Positions 45,900 through 55,870 of a stretch of DNA of 64,000 bases are shown here, one piece after another; the first letter of the stretch is position 1, and each line of letters begins with the position of its first letter. The DNA lies in assembly GCA_023439505.1 (NCBI GenBank), contig JAEXNR010000046.1:1-64000 (forward strand), written 5' to 3'. The position numbers and the translations under genes were made by a program. The stretch is from Bacillota bacterium (lineage in GTDB: Bacteria > Bacillota > Clostridia > Lachnospirales > Lachnospiraceae). The notes below the pieces were generated by a model, which had not been told where the DNA came from, made no database searches, and saw only the letters and a program-made list of their open reading frames with translations.

Positions 45900-47550
45900 C
45901 CCACATTATTCATCGTGATATGAAAAAAAGATTTCCGCCACGAATTATCCTAATCAGTCTGATCGCCATCAAAAAGGCTGCTTTTCCAATAAAAATGGGC
46001 AGACTTCACCTGTCATATTCAATAAAGCTATCAGATTATCAAGGTGCTACCATTGTTATTCCAACTTTACAGTGAGATTTTTGATGTTCCTTAAAGTTTC
46101 CAGATATTCATTCGGATAAGGACAGCTACTGCAGAGTTTGAATGTTATATATCTTGCTGAGTGGATAATCCTTGCGGCTATCTTTATCAGCTTTAAACGA
46201 AGGGTATCGATCCGCAGCTTTCTCATTTTTGCGGGTAAAACCAGTCGTCGGAACCAATTGAATAAGTTGTATGCCAAGACAGATATCTGAAGTTTATTGG
46301 AATTTGTTATCATACTACGACTACTCATGGCACCCATGTGAAACCCAGACTTTGATTCTTTGATGAAGTTTTCCATGGTTCCACGATTGCAGTAGAAGTG
46401 AATAACATCTTCCACCTTACTTTCCATGTTTGTGACAATGAAAGTATACAAATAGGTCATCTGCCCATATGGTTTTTCAACCTTAACAGCAACTCTCCTT
46501 GGATAAAGCCAACTGTCAGCTTTGTAGAAGAATTCGCCATAGACCACAGCATAATCAACCTGATTATCTTTTGTGAGTTCATAAAGTTCCGTGAAATAAT
46601 CAGAAGCGGCATCCCTTAGAAGTCTGCTTTCCTTCAGGCGAATTGCATAGGTAACTCCATTAGATTCTAATTTTTCGTAAAACATGACATCTGCAAACCC
46701 GCTGTCACCACGAAGATAGATATCAGTAAATGGATAATCCTCTTGAAATTCAAGAAGTAATGGGGATATAAAATCTTTTGCGTTTTTGGAAGTATAAACA
46801 TTTCCTGGACGGAGTTCTGCTTTTAAAAGATCTCCAGTCAGACCATCATAAGCTAAGAGAGGATGGTACCCATAGTCACTATAATGCTGATTGTAATCAT
46901 TTCCTTCTTGGCTACCATAAGTGGCAAACAGCGTGGAATCAATATCAATTAAAATCTGTTCTGGCCTCTTGATCGAGTAAATACGTTTACGAAGAATCTG
47001 CTGAATCTGCTCGAACTGCATAAGAGTGATATCATCGCAGCGATTGATAAAGCGTGACAAAGTCGGTTGTGAAGCTAGTTCATTCTTACCTAATATGGCA
47101 TTGAATACAGGGTCATGAGTTAATTCGTCAGCATCGTCATCCTGAAAATAAGCAGCTATTGTTTGGTAAATCTTCTGCATCATGTTATCTTTATCGGTAT
47201 GAAAACGGAAAGAGGCTTTATCGTTGGTTTTAAACGTTGACTGTATTAGCTTATCAAAACCGATTTTACGGGCAAATTCATTGACCGGAATTAGCCCAGC
47301 ATCGGAGGATAAATCTCCTCCGTTGAAATTTATTTTAATTTTATTATTGCTTTCCAAATGAAGTTCATCTAAACTATGCATAAGGGCTTCTCCTTTGTAT
47401 GTTTGTTATTGTGGTGATTTCATTATACAAAAGATGAGGCTCTTTTTCTATTCAGTTCGTTCACTTTTTAAGTGAAAAGCAATAACAGTTAAAATCCAGT
47501 AATTATGCAGTGCACCGCATCGTTAGAAATAACTAGGTGAATAATCTAGG
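45900..47550 (-). mobile_element. IS1380-family insertion sequence (1651 bp)
   Basis: Flanked by the direct repeat CTTAG at 45895-45899 and 47551-47555. Imperfect terminal inverted repeats share about 16 of 22 positions, with the core ATTATTCA: cccacattattca (45900-45912) and the complement of tgaataatctagg (47538-47550). It contains one full transposase gene on the minus strand. It looks complete and possibly recent, since the broken target gene is otherwise intact. Confidence 0.87.
46056..47381 (-). CDS. IS1380-family transposase
   Basis: A 441-residue DDE transposase. Family features include FNGGDLSSDAGLIPVNEFARK at the N-terminus, DIDSTLFATYGSQEG (first Asp), LRGDSGFADVMFYEKLE (second Asp) and the C-terminal YCNRGTMENFIKESKSGF (Glu) with NWFRRLVLP. 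The frame is open throughout, so it may be functional. The ATG at 47381 has AGGAGAAG upstream. Confidence 0.94.
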   Translation of the reverse strand: MHSLDELHLESNNKIKINFNGGDLSSDAGLIPVNEFARKIGFDKLIQSTFKTNDKASFRFHTDKDNMMQKIYQTIAAYFQDDDADELTHDPVFNAILGKNELASQPTLSRFINRCDDITLMQFEQIQQILRKRIYSIKRPEQILIDIDSTLFATYGSQEGNDYNQHYSDYGYHPLLAYDGLTGDLLKAELRPGNVYTSKNAKDFISPLLLEFQEDYPFTDIYLRGDSGFADVMFYEKLESNGVTYAIRLKESRLLRDAASDYFTELYELTKDNQVDYAVVYGEFFYKADSWLYPRRVAVKVEKPYGQMTYLYTFIVTNMESKVEDVIHFYCNRGTMENFIKESKSGFHMGAMSSRSMITNSNKLQISVLAYNLFNWFRRLVLPAKMRKLRIDTLRLKLIKIAARIIHSARYITFKLCSSCPYPNEYLETLRNIKNLTVKLE

Positions 47551-48185
47551 CTTAGTATAAATGAATTGAAAGATATTTTCTTGAATTTATTTAGTTGCAA
47601 AGATCAAGATGGGAATGAAATAAATAGTCAGAAACGAGGATACTTATTTGAGGAATTTCTTAAAAAATTATTTTTGAATGAAAGGATAGAAGTTACTGAT
47701 CCATTTAAAATAACAGGGGAACAAATAGATGGCTCAATAAAATATGATGGCGAGCATTACATAATAGAAGCTAAGTGGCATGATAAATGGAGTGCATCTG
47801 ACAGTCTCTATCAGTTTGCTGCAAAAGTAGAAGGAAAGATGTATGGGAGAGGAGTGTTTATTTCTATAAATGGTTTTTCGCCTGATTCCGTACAAGCATT
47901 GACAACAGGAAAGGCACTAAAGACTGTTTTGGTAGACGGAGGAGATTTAGTGCCAATTACAGAAGAAATGTACACACTTAAAGAAATGCTTGATAATAAA
48001 ATTAAAGCTGCCCAAACAATGGGAAGAATATATGTAGATGCAACTAATTTATCAAATAAAGTTGCTCAGCAGTGAAGTGCGGTAAAGCATTTATTCCACC
48101 TCTAATTATGTAGAGAGGAAATATATTTTACTGGGTGGGGTAATGGATTGAAGTACCTTTTGATAAAAGTGAATGGAGATTAAAA

Positions 48186-49055
48186 ATGGATGTTAAGGAA
48201 AAATTGCGCAGATTATCTTTTTTGAAAAATCAAATGATGAAAGAAGGACCAGATAATATAAATGACGTTGAACCTACTGTTTGTCAAATTTTTAATGATG
48301 TTTTGGGTATTGGAAGTGAGTATACAAATAAGGCTAATAAAATACATGGAGGCTTCATAGTCCCATCGTCGGCTAAAGTAATGTATGGTCAGGCACCTGA
48401 GAGCCAGTATTATAAAGAAAAATTTGAAATGTACATGAAATTGATTTCACAAGCGGAGGCATATATTTCTGTAGACTCCTTTGAAACTTCTTTTATTGAT
48501 GCAGAACAAAAATCAAATGATATTTCTCAAACTCCTCACATTTTTCTATCGTATTGTTGGGATGATACCGATCGAGCAAACATAATTGATGTCTATTTAG
48601 GGGAAAGGGGAATAAAAGTTACTCGTGATATAAGAGGTGTTGATAACTGGCAAAGTTTAAAAGATTTTATGCAAACTATACGGGATAACGATTTTGCGGT
48701 ACTGCTTATTAGTGATGCATACTTGAAATCGACAAATTGTATGTATGAAGTTCTTGAGATTATGAAGGAGAAAAAATATCATACAAGGATTTTTCCGGCG
48801 GTTGTGGATTCTATAATTTATTCAACCGATAAGCAAGTAGAATACGTGCGTTATTGGGAAAATAGAGTGAAAATATTAAAAGGAAATTTGTCGTCGTTGG
48901 AGTACACAAATGGATTGGCACTAGGTCATGAATTGAAAAAAGCAGAAGATATTTCTCGCGCTATTGCAGAATTCTTGGTAACTGTATCGGATATGAAAAA
49001 TCCAGCGATAGACGATATTAATGAATCCATTTATGAGAAATTAAACAAACTGTAG
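48186..49055 (+). CDS. TIR-domain protein
   Basis: A 289-residue protein: an N-terminal helical region (1-115) of no recognised family, then a TIR domain (about 117-250) with PHIFLSYCWDDTDRANIID, DIRGVDNWQSLKDFM and LLISDAYLKSTNCMYEVLEI, where E188 is the likely catalytic Glu. Bacterial TIR domains often degrade NAD or make cyclic-ADP-ribose-type signals in antiphage defence. No partner such as a Thoeris ThsA lies next to it. The start has a GGAG site. It is the third defence-like gene in a row. Confidence 0.85.
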   Translation: MDVKEKLRRLSFLKNQMMKEGPDNINDVEPTVCQIFNDVLGIGSEYTNKANKIHGGFIVPSSAKVMYGQAPESQYYKEKFEMYMKLISQAEAYISVDSFETSFIDAEQKSNDISQTPHIFLSYCWDDTDRANIIDVYLGERGIKVTRDIRGVDNWQSLKDFMQTIRDNDFAVLLISDAYLKSTNCMYEVLEIMKEKKYHTRIFPAVVDSIIYSTDKQVEYVRYWENRVKILKGNLSSLEYTNGLALGHELKKAEDISRAIAEFLVTVSDMKNPAIDDINESIYEKLNKL

Positions 49056-49932
49056 TAGGATAACACTTTAGAAGGGGTAAAGCTTACCCCTCACCGTTAT
49101 GAATTCTGAAAAGTTATGTCATGTAGTATAAGAGAACTTTTGCTACATGTGGTGATGTGATGTCTGTTATATAAAGATTGTAAAACGAGAAGCGACACTC
49201 CCAGTTCTAGATTAAGTTATATCTATTAAATTAAATATCTATGCCAGGTGGTTGCATCCTGGCTTACAAAAAGATTGGTATAGCTGGATTAGTTGCAGGA
49301 TAACCAGTCCTTTTTATTTTCTAAGATTAAATAATCATATATCCTTAAGGAGTTGGCAGCTGATTGGAGGATTTATATCTAAATTTTTCTCTTACAAAGA
49401 AAGTCTGGAGTTACATCGGTAACCTGGGCTTATTTTTACAAAGGCAATTAACGTAGACAAATATTGTGTTGAATTATGTAAGAATAGTTTTGTAATTAGC
49501 TGGCATTTGTTTTATAATGGAAGAAAAATGGTTTTCACAGATTTTAAAATCAAAAAATGGCTTTCTGTATTGAGATATATTTTAAGCAGAATGAAAAATG
49601 CTATTTAACAGTAAGAAGAAATAGGAGCATGGCAAAATATACACAAATGAGGGGTGAGGGGTCTTGGTACATAGATTCTCCGGACGGAAAGAGGCCATTG
49701 AATTAGTAAAAGAATAGAAATCGGAAGAATTATTAAATTTAGCTTGCCAAGTGAGTAAAATCTTCTTATCATAATAGCGTGTATGTGCAATGCGTAAGGC
49801 ATGAAGATCCGTGTACATTGCATACCAATCCGGGACACGGGAGTGATGAGAAGAAACAAACTGTGGTAGGGGCTGTTTCTTCTCTTTTTTAGTTACAGAG
49901 ATACTATAAAAGAAATAGAGATTTTGGTCAAG
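49056..49932. other. Gene-poor stretch in the island
   Basis: About 880 AT-rich bases with no credible coding region. It has small inverted repeats (catgtag/ctacatg near 49115-49145, gccagg/cctggc near 49244-49264) and a terminator at its end. It is probably degraded DNA or lost cargo. Confidence 0.5.
49848..49890 (+). terminator. Intrinsic terminator
   Basis: A 10-bp stem gagaagaaac / gtttcttctc with a 17-base loop followed by TTTTTT. Confidence 0.78.
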
Positions 49933-50211
49933 ATGGCAGGATATATAGAGGACTGGCCGTGGTTGGATATACCGGATTTTACGGAAGAATACGAGAAACT
50001 TAATCCGGAAGGGGCATACTTAGGAGTCTGTGTCCGGTATACAGAACGAAGGGACATGGATATCAGGATATATCCAGACGGAAAGATAATAGTAAGGGCA
50101 CCACTGGATGCTGATACTTTAGACATAGCTAAATTTATTCGGGAAGAAGAAAACTGGATCAGGAAATCATTTAGTGAACTTCAAAATGAGGCTGATAAAA
50201 ATGTGCAGTAA
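49933..50211 (+). pseudogene. Fragment of a YgjP-like (DUF45) metallohydrolase
   Basis: The last 55 residues (VRYTERRDMDIRIYPDGKII then VRAPLDADTLDIAKF and EEENWIRKSF) match the N-terminal part of YgjP/M48-like metal-dependent hydrolases. The protein stops before the HExxH zinc site, at 92 residues instead of about 230. The first 35 residues are unrelated to that family. I read it as a truncated remnant; a small independent protein is the alternative. Confidence 0.6.
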
Positions 50212-50428
50212 AAACCACACAATGTAAGAACTCAATCAGAATAAATCAGATAGTAAAATGTCGTATTAGTGTTGCCGGAGACAATGAGAATTTGACGCAT
50301 GACAGTAGTTATGGCTTTATCAGAAAATTCTCCTCTATGCTTAGCCATTATATGAGATTTATATTAGACATCAAATAGTAAAATATTTGAATTTCCAAAA
50401 CCAAAGCAAAGAAATGTTGGGAGATGAT

Positions 50429-51184
50429 ATGGGGAACATGGATGCTAATCGTGTAAATTTGTTTGATTTTATTGGATTTCCAGACCGCCTAAAACGAAAT
50501 GAAGCACTACAAATTTGTGATATAAGTAAAATCCGGTTATTATCAGTAGAAGATAATCATTTACGCTTTTTTGATATTTTTTTCGAACAGTATAATGTAT
50601 GGAGTAATCATATCAATAATTTTAGTAGCCATTTATGGTTACATTTTTTGTTAATGTATCATCAGTATTCCCAAAACCCATTAAATATTATTGACATAGG
50701 TAAGTTCCAGTCACCTGAAGGTGCACACAAAATATTTTTTGATACATTTGCGGAAGATGTCGCACTATATTTGATTTCTTATTTTGATAAACATTTAGAA
50801 ATGTTTAATGACTTATATGATTTGAAACAATTATCTGGAAAGAAATCCAACCTCTCTCGGAGAAGAATAATTAATGAAATGGAAAATGTCGAAGTACTTA
50901 AAGAATTAGCCAAGGAATATCGGCGTGTTGAACAGTCAGGGCCATTCTGTCAAATTGTAACTATTCGTAATAATTTCGTACACAACAAATCGTTATCTTA
51001 CTATGGAATGGAAGTAACAAAAATGGAACATGGTGTATATGCAAGTGGCAACAGCAACGGTATTTCTACAAACTCAACATATAATTCAGTATGTGAATTA
51101 CTAAAAAGTTATGAGCAATTATGTACGCAGGTAAATGCTTTTATTAAAGTAAGAATAGAGATGTTCAAACAAGAAAGTATATAG
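50429..51184 (+). CDS. HEPN-like helical protein beside the type I restriction operon
   Basis: A 251-residue, mostly helical soluble protein. It contains RNNFVHNK near its C-terminal third (R180-H185), another RxxxxH HEPN pattern, and may belong to the Cthe_2314-like HEPN group. I use the ATG at 50429 with GGGAG just upstream; a TTG at 50387 would add 14 residues. It is on the same strand as hsdR but 254 bases away with separate regulation likely. The role is unknown; an abortive-infection or RNA-cleaving function is inference only. Confidence 0.55.
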   Translation: MGNMDANRVNLFDFIGFPDRLKRNEALQICDISKIRLLSVEDNHLRFFDIFFEQYNVWSNHINNFSSHLWLHFLLMYHQYSQNPLNIIDIGKFQSPEGAHKIFFDTFAEDVALYLISYFDKHLEMFNDLYDLKQLSGKKSNLSRRRIINEMENVEVLKELAKEYRRVEQSGPFCQIVTIRNNFVHNKSLSYYGMEVTKMEHGVYASGNSNGISTNSTYNSVCELLKSYEQLCTQVNAFIKVRIEMFKQESI

Positions 51185-51438
51185 TTGTATAAGTAAAATT
51201 ATAACGCTTACAATTAAAACTTTATCACTATACATACAGAAAAAGGTACATTCTTTCATAAAATCTTGTAAATGGATAGAAAAAATGTAGAATGATAGTA
51301 ATATAAAATAATTAGGTTTGGTGAGATTATGCGAATTTTACCGCTTCAAAATAGATGGTTAAGCTGAAGCGCTTCCGGTAGCACCCTTAAATTAAGAAAA
51401 AAGAGCTACTAATAAAAATTTATGAAGGTGACATTAAT

Positions 51439-54237
51439 ATGGCTAAGACTGAAGCAGAAACAAGAAAGGAACTAATTGATTCAAAACTCTTTGCAGCGGG
51501 TTGGGACGTAAATAACCATACTCAAGTTTTGCAAGAGTTTGATATTTCTGTGCCCTTACCAGATGGAGTAGCAGAGGCCCGAACCCCTTATCAATGTCAT
51601 CAATACAGTGATTATGTTCTGTTGGGAAGAGATGGGAAACCGTTGGCTGTTGTAGAAGCTAAAAAGAGTTCCAAAGACGCTGCAATCGGCCGTGAACAGG
51701 CAAAACAGTATTGTAACAACATTCAAAAACAATTTGGAGGTATGCTTCCTTTCTGTTTTTATACTAACGGCCTTGAAATATACTTCTGGGACATAGGTAA
51801 TTACCCGCCACGAAAAGTAGTAGGTTTTCCAACCAGAGATGATTTAGAACGATTCCAATATATTAGAGAAAGTAGAAAAGAGCTTGTTGATGAGCTCATA
51901 AACACTGACATTGCAGGAAGAGATTATCAAATTCGTGCAATACGTGCAGTGATGGAGGGAATTGAAAAGAAGCAACGAAGCTTCCTTCTGGTGATGGCCA
52001 CGGGTACCGGGAAAACAAGAACCTGCATTGCACTTGTTGATGCGCTCATGCGTGCAGGTCATGCAGAACGTGTATTATTTCTGGTAGATCGAATTGCTTT
52101 AAGAGAACAGGGATTATATGCTTTCAAAGAACATTTGCCAAATGAACCTCGCTGGCCTAAGGTAGGTGAAAAGCTCATTGCCAAAGATCGCCGTATATAT
52201 ATTTCAACCTATCCCACCATGCTCAATATTATTAGAGAAGAAGGCAACAATATTTCTCCGCATTTCTTCGATTTGATTGTGATTGATGAAAGTCATCGCT
52301 CCATATATAACACTTATAGTGAAGTGCTTAATTACTTCAAGGCCATAAGTCTTGGACTTACAGCAACTCCGACAGATATCATTGATCACAACACTTTTAA
52401 ACTATTTAACTGTGATGATGGCATCCCGACATTTGCTTATACTTATGAAGAGGCAGTTAATAACATTCCCCCCTATTTGTGCAATTTTCAAGTGATGAAA
52501 ATACATACAAGGTTTCAGGAGGAAGGAATCAGCAAGCGAACAATATCTCTGGAAGACCAAAAACGATTAATCCTTGAAGGAAAAGAGATTGAAGAGATCA
52601 ATTTTCAAGGCACTGAGCTGGAGAACACAGTTATCAATAAGGGGACCAATGCGCTTATTGTCAAAGAGTTCATGGAAGAGTCGATTAAAGACGCCAACGG
52701 TGTTTTGCCCGGTAAAACGATATTCTTCTGTTCTTCCATGTCGCATGCAAGACGACTCGAGCAAATATTTGATTCCCTTTACCCTGAATACAATGGCGAA
52801 CTGGCTAAGGTGCTTGTTTCAGACGATCCACGGGTTTATGGAAAGGGTGGGCTGTTAGATCAGTTTACCAATAATGATATGCCTCGCATAGCCCTCAGTG
52901 TTGACATGCTAGATACGGGAATCGATATTAGGGAATTGGTCAATCTTGTTTTTGCTAAGCCGGTCTATTCTTATACCAAGTTTTGGCAGATGATTGGCCG
53001 TGGCACGCGACTTTTAGAATCAAATAAAATTAAGCCTTGGTGTACAGAAAAAGACAGGTTCCTAATCCTAGATTGCTGGGACAACTTTGATTATTTTAAA
53101 CTCAGTCCTAAAGGCAAAGAAGTGACTTCTCAAATTCCGCTCCCAGTGCGTTTTTTCGGCATCCGGCTTGATAAAATCGAAAAAGCAATTGATATGCAAA
53201 ATGAAACTATTGCACAAAAGGAGATTAATAAGCTTCGAAAACAGATTCAGGAACTCCCACAAAACTCGGTGGTTATACTGGAGGCAGCCATAGTCTTACA
53301 AAAGATTGAGGACGACAATTTCTGGACAAAATTGACTCATGAAAAGATAGAATTCTTACGGGATAATATAAAACCGCTCTTCAGAACGATATCACAAACA
53401 GATTTTAAGTCCATGCGATTCCAGAAAGATCTGCTTGAAACATCATTGGCGAAATTGGCTGAAGAATTAGACAAATTTGAAATACTTAAAGATAATATTG
53501 TTGAGGTGATTGGTGAACTTCCGCTATCAATCAATACGATTGCCAGGGAAAAGGCTATTATTAAGCTCGCTCAAACAAATAATTACTGGGCAATGGCAAC
53601 AGACGAAACATTCGATGAACTTGCAGAAAGATTATCTCCACTTATGAAATACCGGGATAGTGATGTTAAACCACATGGGCCTGCACAGTTTGATTTTACC
53701 GATTTTCTAAACACTAAAGAAATGGTAGAGTTCGGGCTGGAACATTCAACAGTGAGTGTATCGAAGTACCGTGAAATGGTTGAAGAACTCATCATGGAAC
53801 TGACAAAAAGTAATCCTATTTTGCATAAAATCAAAGAGGGAAAAGAGATTAGTGATGATGAGGCACAAGAGCTTGCCAAGCTGCTGCACGATGAGCACCC
53901 ACATATCACTGAAGATTTGCTGAGAAATGTGTATAAAAATCGAAAAGCAAAGTTCATTCAGTTTATTAGACATATTCTAGGTCTTGAAGTTCTGGAAAGT
54001 TACCCTGAAACGGTCACCAGAGCCTTTGAGCAGTTTATCCAAGACCATACGAATCTAAGCACGAAGCAACTGGATTTTTTAAATCTGCTTAAAGCGTTTG
54101 TTTTAGAAAAAGAAACTGTGCATAAACGGGACCTTATAGAATCTCCCTTTACGGTATTACATCCCCAGGGAATCCGTGGCTTGTTTACCCCTGCGGAAAT
54201 CAATGAAATCCTAGAATTAACAAAGAAGGTGGCATAA
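51439..54237 (+). CDS. hsdR: Type I restriction enzyme, R subunit
   Basis: A 932-residue motor-nuclease. The N-terminal PD-(D/E)XK nuclease has D58 and E73-x-K75 (VLLGRDGKPLAVVEAKKS). SF2 helicase motifs follow: Walker A MATGTGKT (186-193), DESH box (283-286), LGLTATP, and motif VI FWQMIGRGTRL. The C-terminal third is the EcoEI-type extension that binds the methylase core. The ribosome site is AAGGTGA. One base separates it from hsdM. All key residues are intact, so restriction activity is plausible. Confidence 0.95.
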   Translation: MAKTEAETRKELIDSKLFAAGWDVNNHTQVLQEFDISVPLPDGVAEARTPYQCHQYSDYVLLGRDGKPLAVVEAKKSSKDAAIGREQAKQYCNNIQKQFGGMLPFCFYTNGLEIYFWDIGNYPPRKVVGFPTRDDLERFQYIRESRKELVDELINTDIAGRDYQIRAIRAVMEGIEKKQRSFLLVMATGTGKTRTCIALVDALMRAGHAERVLFLVDRIALREQGLYAFKEHLPNEPRWPKVGEKLIAKDRRIYISTYPTMLNIIREEGNNISPHFFDLIVIDESHRSIYNTYSEVLNYFKAISLGLTATPTDIIDHNTFKLFNCDDGIPTFAYTYEEAVNNIPPYLCNFQVMKIHTRFQEEGISKRTISLEDQKRLILEGKEIEEINFQGTELENTVINKGTNALIVKEFMEESIKDANGVLPGKTIFFCSSMSHARRLEQIFDSLYPEYNGELAKVLVSDDPRVYGKGGLLDQFTNNDMPRIALSVDMLDTGIDIRELVNLVFAKPVYSYTKFWQMIGRGTRLLESNKIKPWCTEKDRFLILDCWDNFDYFKLSPKGKEVTSQIPLPVRFFGIRLDKIEKAIDMQNETIAQKEINKLRKQIQELPQNSVVILEAAIVLQKIEDDNFWTKLTHEKIEFLRDNIKPLFRTISQTDFKSMRFQKDLLETSLAKLAEELDKFEILKDNIVEVIGELPLSINTIAREKAIIKLAQTNNYWAMATDETFDELAERLSPLMKYRDSDVKPHGPAQFDFTDFLNTKEMVEFGLEHSTVSVSKYREMVEELIMELTKSNPILHKIKEGKEISDDEAQELAKLLHDEHPHITEDLLRNVYKNRKAKFIQFIRHILGLEVLESYPETVTRAFEQFIQDHTNLSTKQLDFLNLLKAFVLEKETVHKRDLIESPFTVLHPQGIRGLFTPAEINEILELTKKVA

Positions 54238-54238
54238 T

Positions 54239-55870
54239 ATGTTACAGAATAATGCAGTACTCAAAAGTAAGATTAATCAACTATGGGACAAATTTTGGAG
54301 CGGCGGTATATCTAATCCTCTTACAGCTATTGAGCAAATTACATACCTGCTCTTTATAAAACGGCTGGATGATCTTGATCTTAAAAGAAAAGCGGATGCA
54401 GAATTTACTGGGGAAACTTACACTTCTAAATTTAGTGGATATTGGATACCGCCAGAGCATGTTTTTAAGCTTGATGAGAAAATTTCAAAAGAAGAAGCTG
54501 AAAAGATCAAAGAAGAAAAGGAAAAACCATTCAGAGTAGATAAGCAGACTCTTCGCTGGAGTCATTTCAAACGAATGTCGGCAGAAGATATGCTTAATCA
54601 TGTGCAGATGAAAGTATTTCCTTTCTTGAAATCACTCAATGGGGATGAATCATCCTTTACCCATCATATGAAGAATGCGGTCTTTATTATCCCGAAGCCT
54701 GCATTGTTGGTAGAAGCAATGTCTACCATTGAAGAGATATTTTCGGAGATTGAGAAAGATGCCATCGAGGGAGGACAAGCGTTTCAGGACATTCAGGGGG
54801 ATGTATATGAAATGCTCCTTTCTGAGATCGCCTCAGCCGGAAAAAATGGACAATTCAGAACACCACGACATATCATCAAACTTATTGCCGAACTGGTGGA
54901 ACCACAATTAGGTAATAGAATTGCTGATCCTGCATGCGGAACCGGTGGTTTTCTTCTCGGAGCGTATCAATATTTGGTGACTCAGCTTGATAAAAATAAG
55001 AAAGATCTCAAACCTGACGAAGATGGTTTCATTCGTAATTCGGTGAGCGGGCTTTTAACTAGAGAAGTGAGTGATATTCTTAACGACAGCTTGTATGGTT
55101 ATGATATTGATGTTACTATGGTGCGTTTGGGTCTGATGAATCTGATGATGCATGGTGTAGATACTCCGCACATAGATTACAAAGACACCTTGAGCAAAGG
55201 ATCTACAGAGTCAAACCAATATCATATTATTATGGCTAATCCACCCTTTACAGGCAGTATTGACAAAGGGGATATAAACGAAGCACTCAAATTAGGGACT
55301 ACTAAAACCGAACTTCTCTTTGTTGAGAATATTTATAATCTACTTAAAATGGGCGGAACTGCAGGTGTGATAGTGCCACAAGGGGTTCTATTTGGTAGCG
55401 GTAATGCATTTGTTGAAGCTAGAAAAATACTCATTGAAAAATGTGAACTCAAAGCAGTTATTACGATGCCAAGCGGAGTATTTAAACCCTACGCTGGAGT
55501 TAGTACTGCCATTTTGATCTTTACAAAGGGTGGCGAAACCCAGAACGTATGGTTCTATGATATGCAAAGCGATGGTTACAGCTTGGACGACAAACGGACA
55601 AAACTTGAAGGCTACGGGGATTTACAGGATATTGTAATGCAGTATCAGAAGAGGGATCAGATTAAAGAAAGTGACCGCAAGGATAAGTTTTTTCTTGTAC
55701 CTAAGAATGAAATTGTAGCAGAAAAATATGATCTTTCCATAAGTAAATACAAAGAAGATATATTTGAAGAGGTTGTGTATGAGAAGCCTGGCGTGATTCT
55801 ATCCAAGCTCAAGAATATTGAGAGTGAGATTAATATGGGGTTGACTGAACTTGAGGTGATGTTGGGATGA
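54239..55870 (+). CDS. hsdM: Type I restriction-modification methyltransferase, M subunit
   Basis: A 543-residue N6-adenine methylase. It has an N-terminal helical HsdM domain (LWDKFWSGGISNPLTAIEQI, ITYLLFIKRLDDLD), SAM site DPACGTGGFLLGAY (from D230) and catalytic NPPF (334-337, ANPPFTGSIDKGD). The C-terminal region contacts HsdS. It begins one base after the hsdR stop and overlaps hsdS by ATGA, so R, M and S are coupled in translation. Confidence 0.96.
   Translation: MLQNNAVLKSKINQLWDKFWSGGISNPLTAIEQITYLLFIKRLDDLDLKRKADAEFTGETYTSKFSGYWIPPEHVFKLDEKISKEEAEKIKEEKEKPFRVDKQTLRWSHFKRMSAEDMLNHVQMKVFPFLKSLNGDESSFTHHMKNAVFIIPKPALLVEAMSTIEEIFSEIEKDAIEGGQAFQDIQGDVYEMLLSEIASAGKNGQFRTPRHIIKLIAELVEPQLGNRIADPACGTGGFLLGAYQYLVTQLDKNKKDLKPDEDGFIRNSVSGLLTREVSDILNDSLYGYDIDVTMVRLGLMNLMMHGVDTPHIDYKDTLSKGSTESNQYHIIMANPPFTGSIDKGDINEALKLGTTKTELLFVENIYNLLKMGGTAGVIVPQGVLFGSGNAFVEARKILIEKCELKAVITMPSGVFKPYAGVSTAILIFTKGGETQNVWFYDMQSDGYSLDDKRTKLEGYGDLQDIVMQYQKRDQIKESDRKDKFFLVPKNEIVAEKYDLSISKYKEDIFEEVVYEKPGVILSKLKNIESEINMGLTELEVMLG

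Larger units (their letters stand above)
45478..48075 (+). pseudogene. PD-(D/E)XK restriction endonuclease-like gene split by an IS1380-family element
   Basis: Joining 45478-45899 to 47556-48075, which removes the IS and one copy of its 5-bp duplication, restores one frame of 313 residues. The N-terminal half (MGNTFPKDIMDCMKGCILSI to QEIRDHKIKQERLRQEEQ) and the C-terminal half belong together. The latter has catalytic D199 in EQIDGSIKYDGEHY and E212-x-K214 in IIEAKW, an Mrr-like nuclease core, then VEGKMYGRGVFISINGFS. As it stands the N-terminal piece runs 19 bases into the IS and the C-terminal piece has only weak TTG starts, so it is probably inactive. Confidence 0.85.

Noticed and set aside
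48186..49055. Thoeris system
   Set aside because: A TIR protein is present, but no ThsA (SIR2/SLOG) gene adjoins it.
49582..49859. Minus-strand frames in the gene-poor stretch of the island
   Set aside because: Two overlapping frames with unlikely composition and no start signals.
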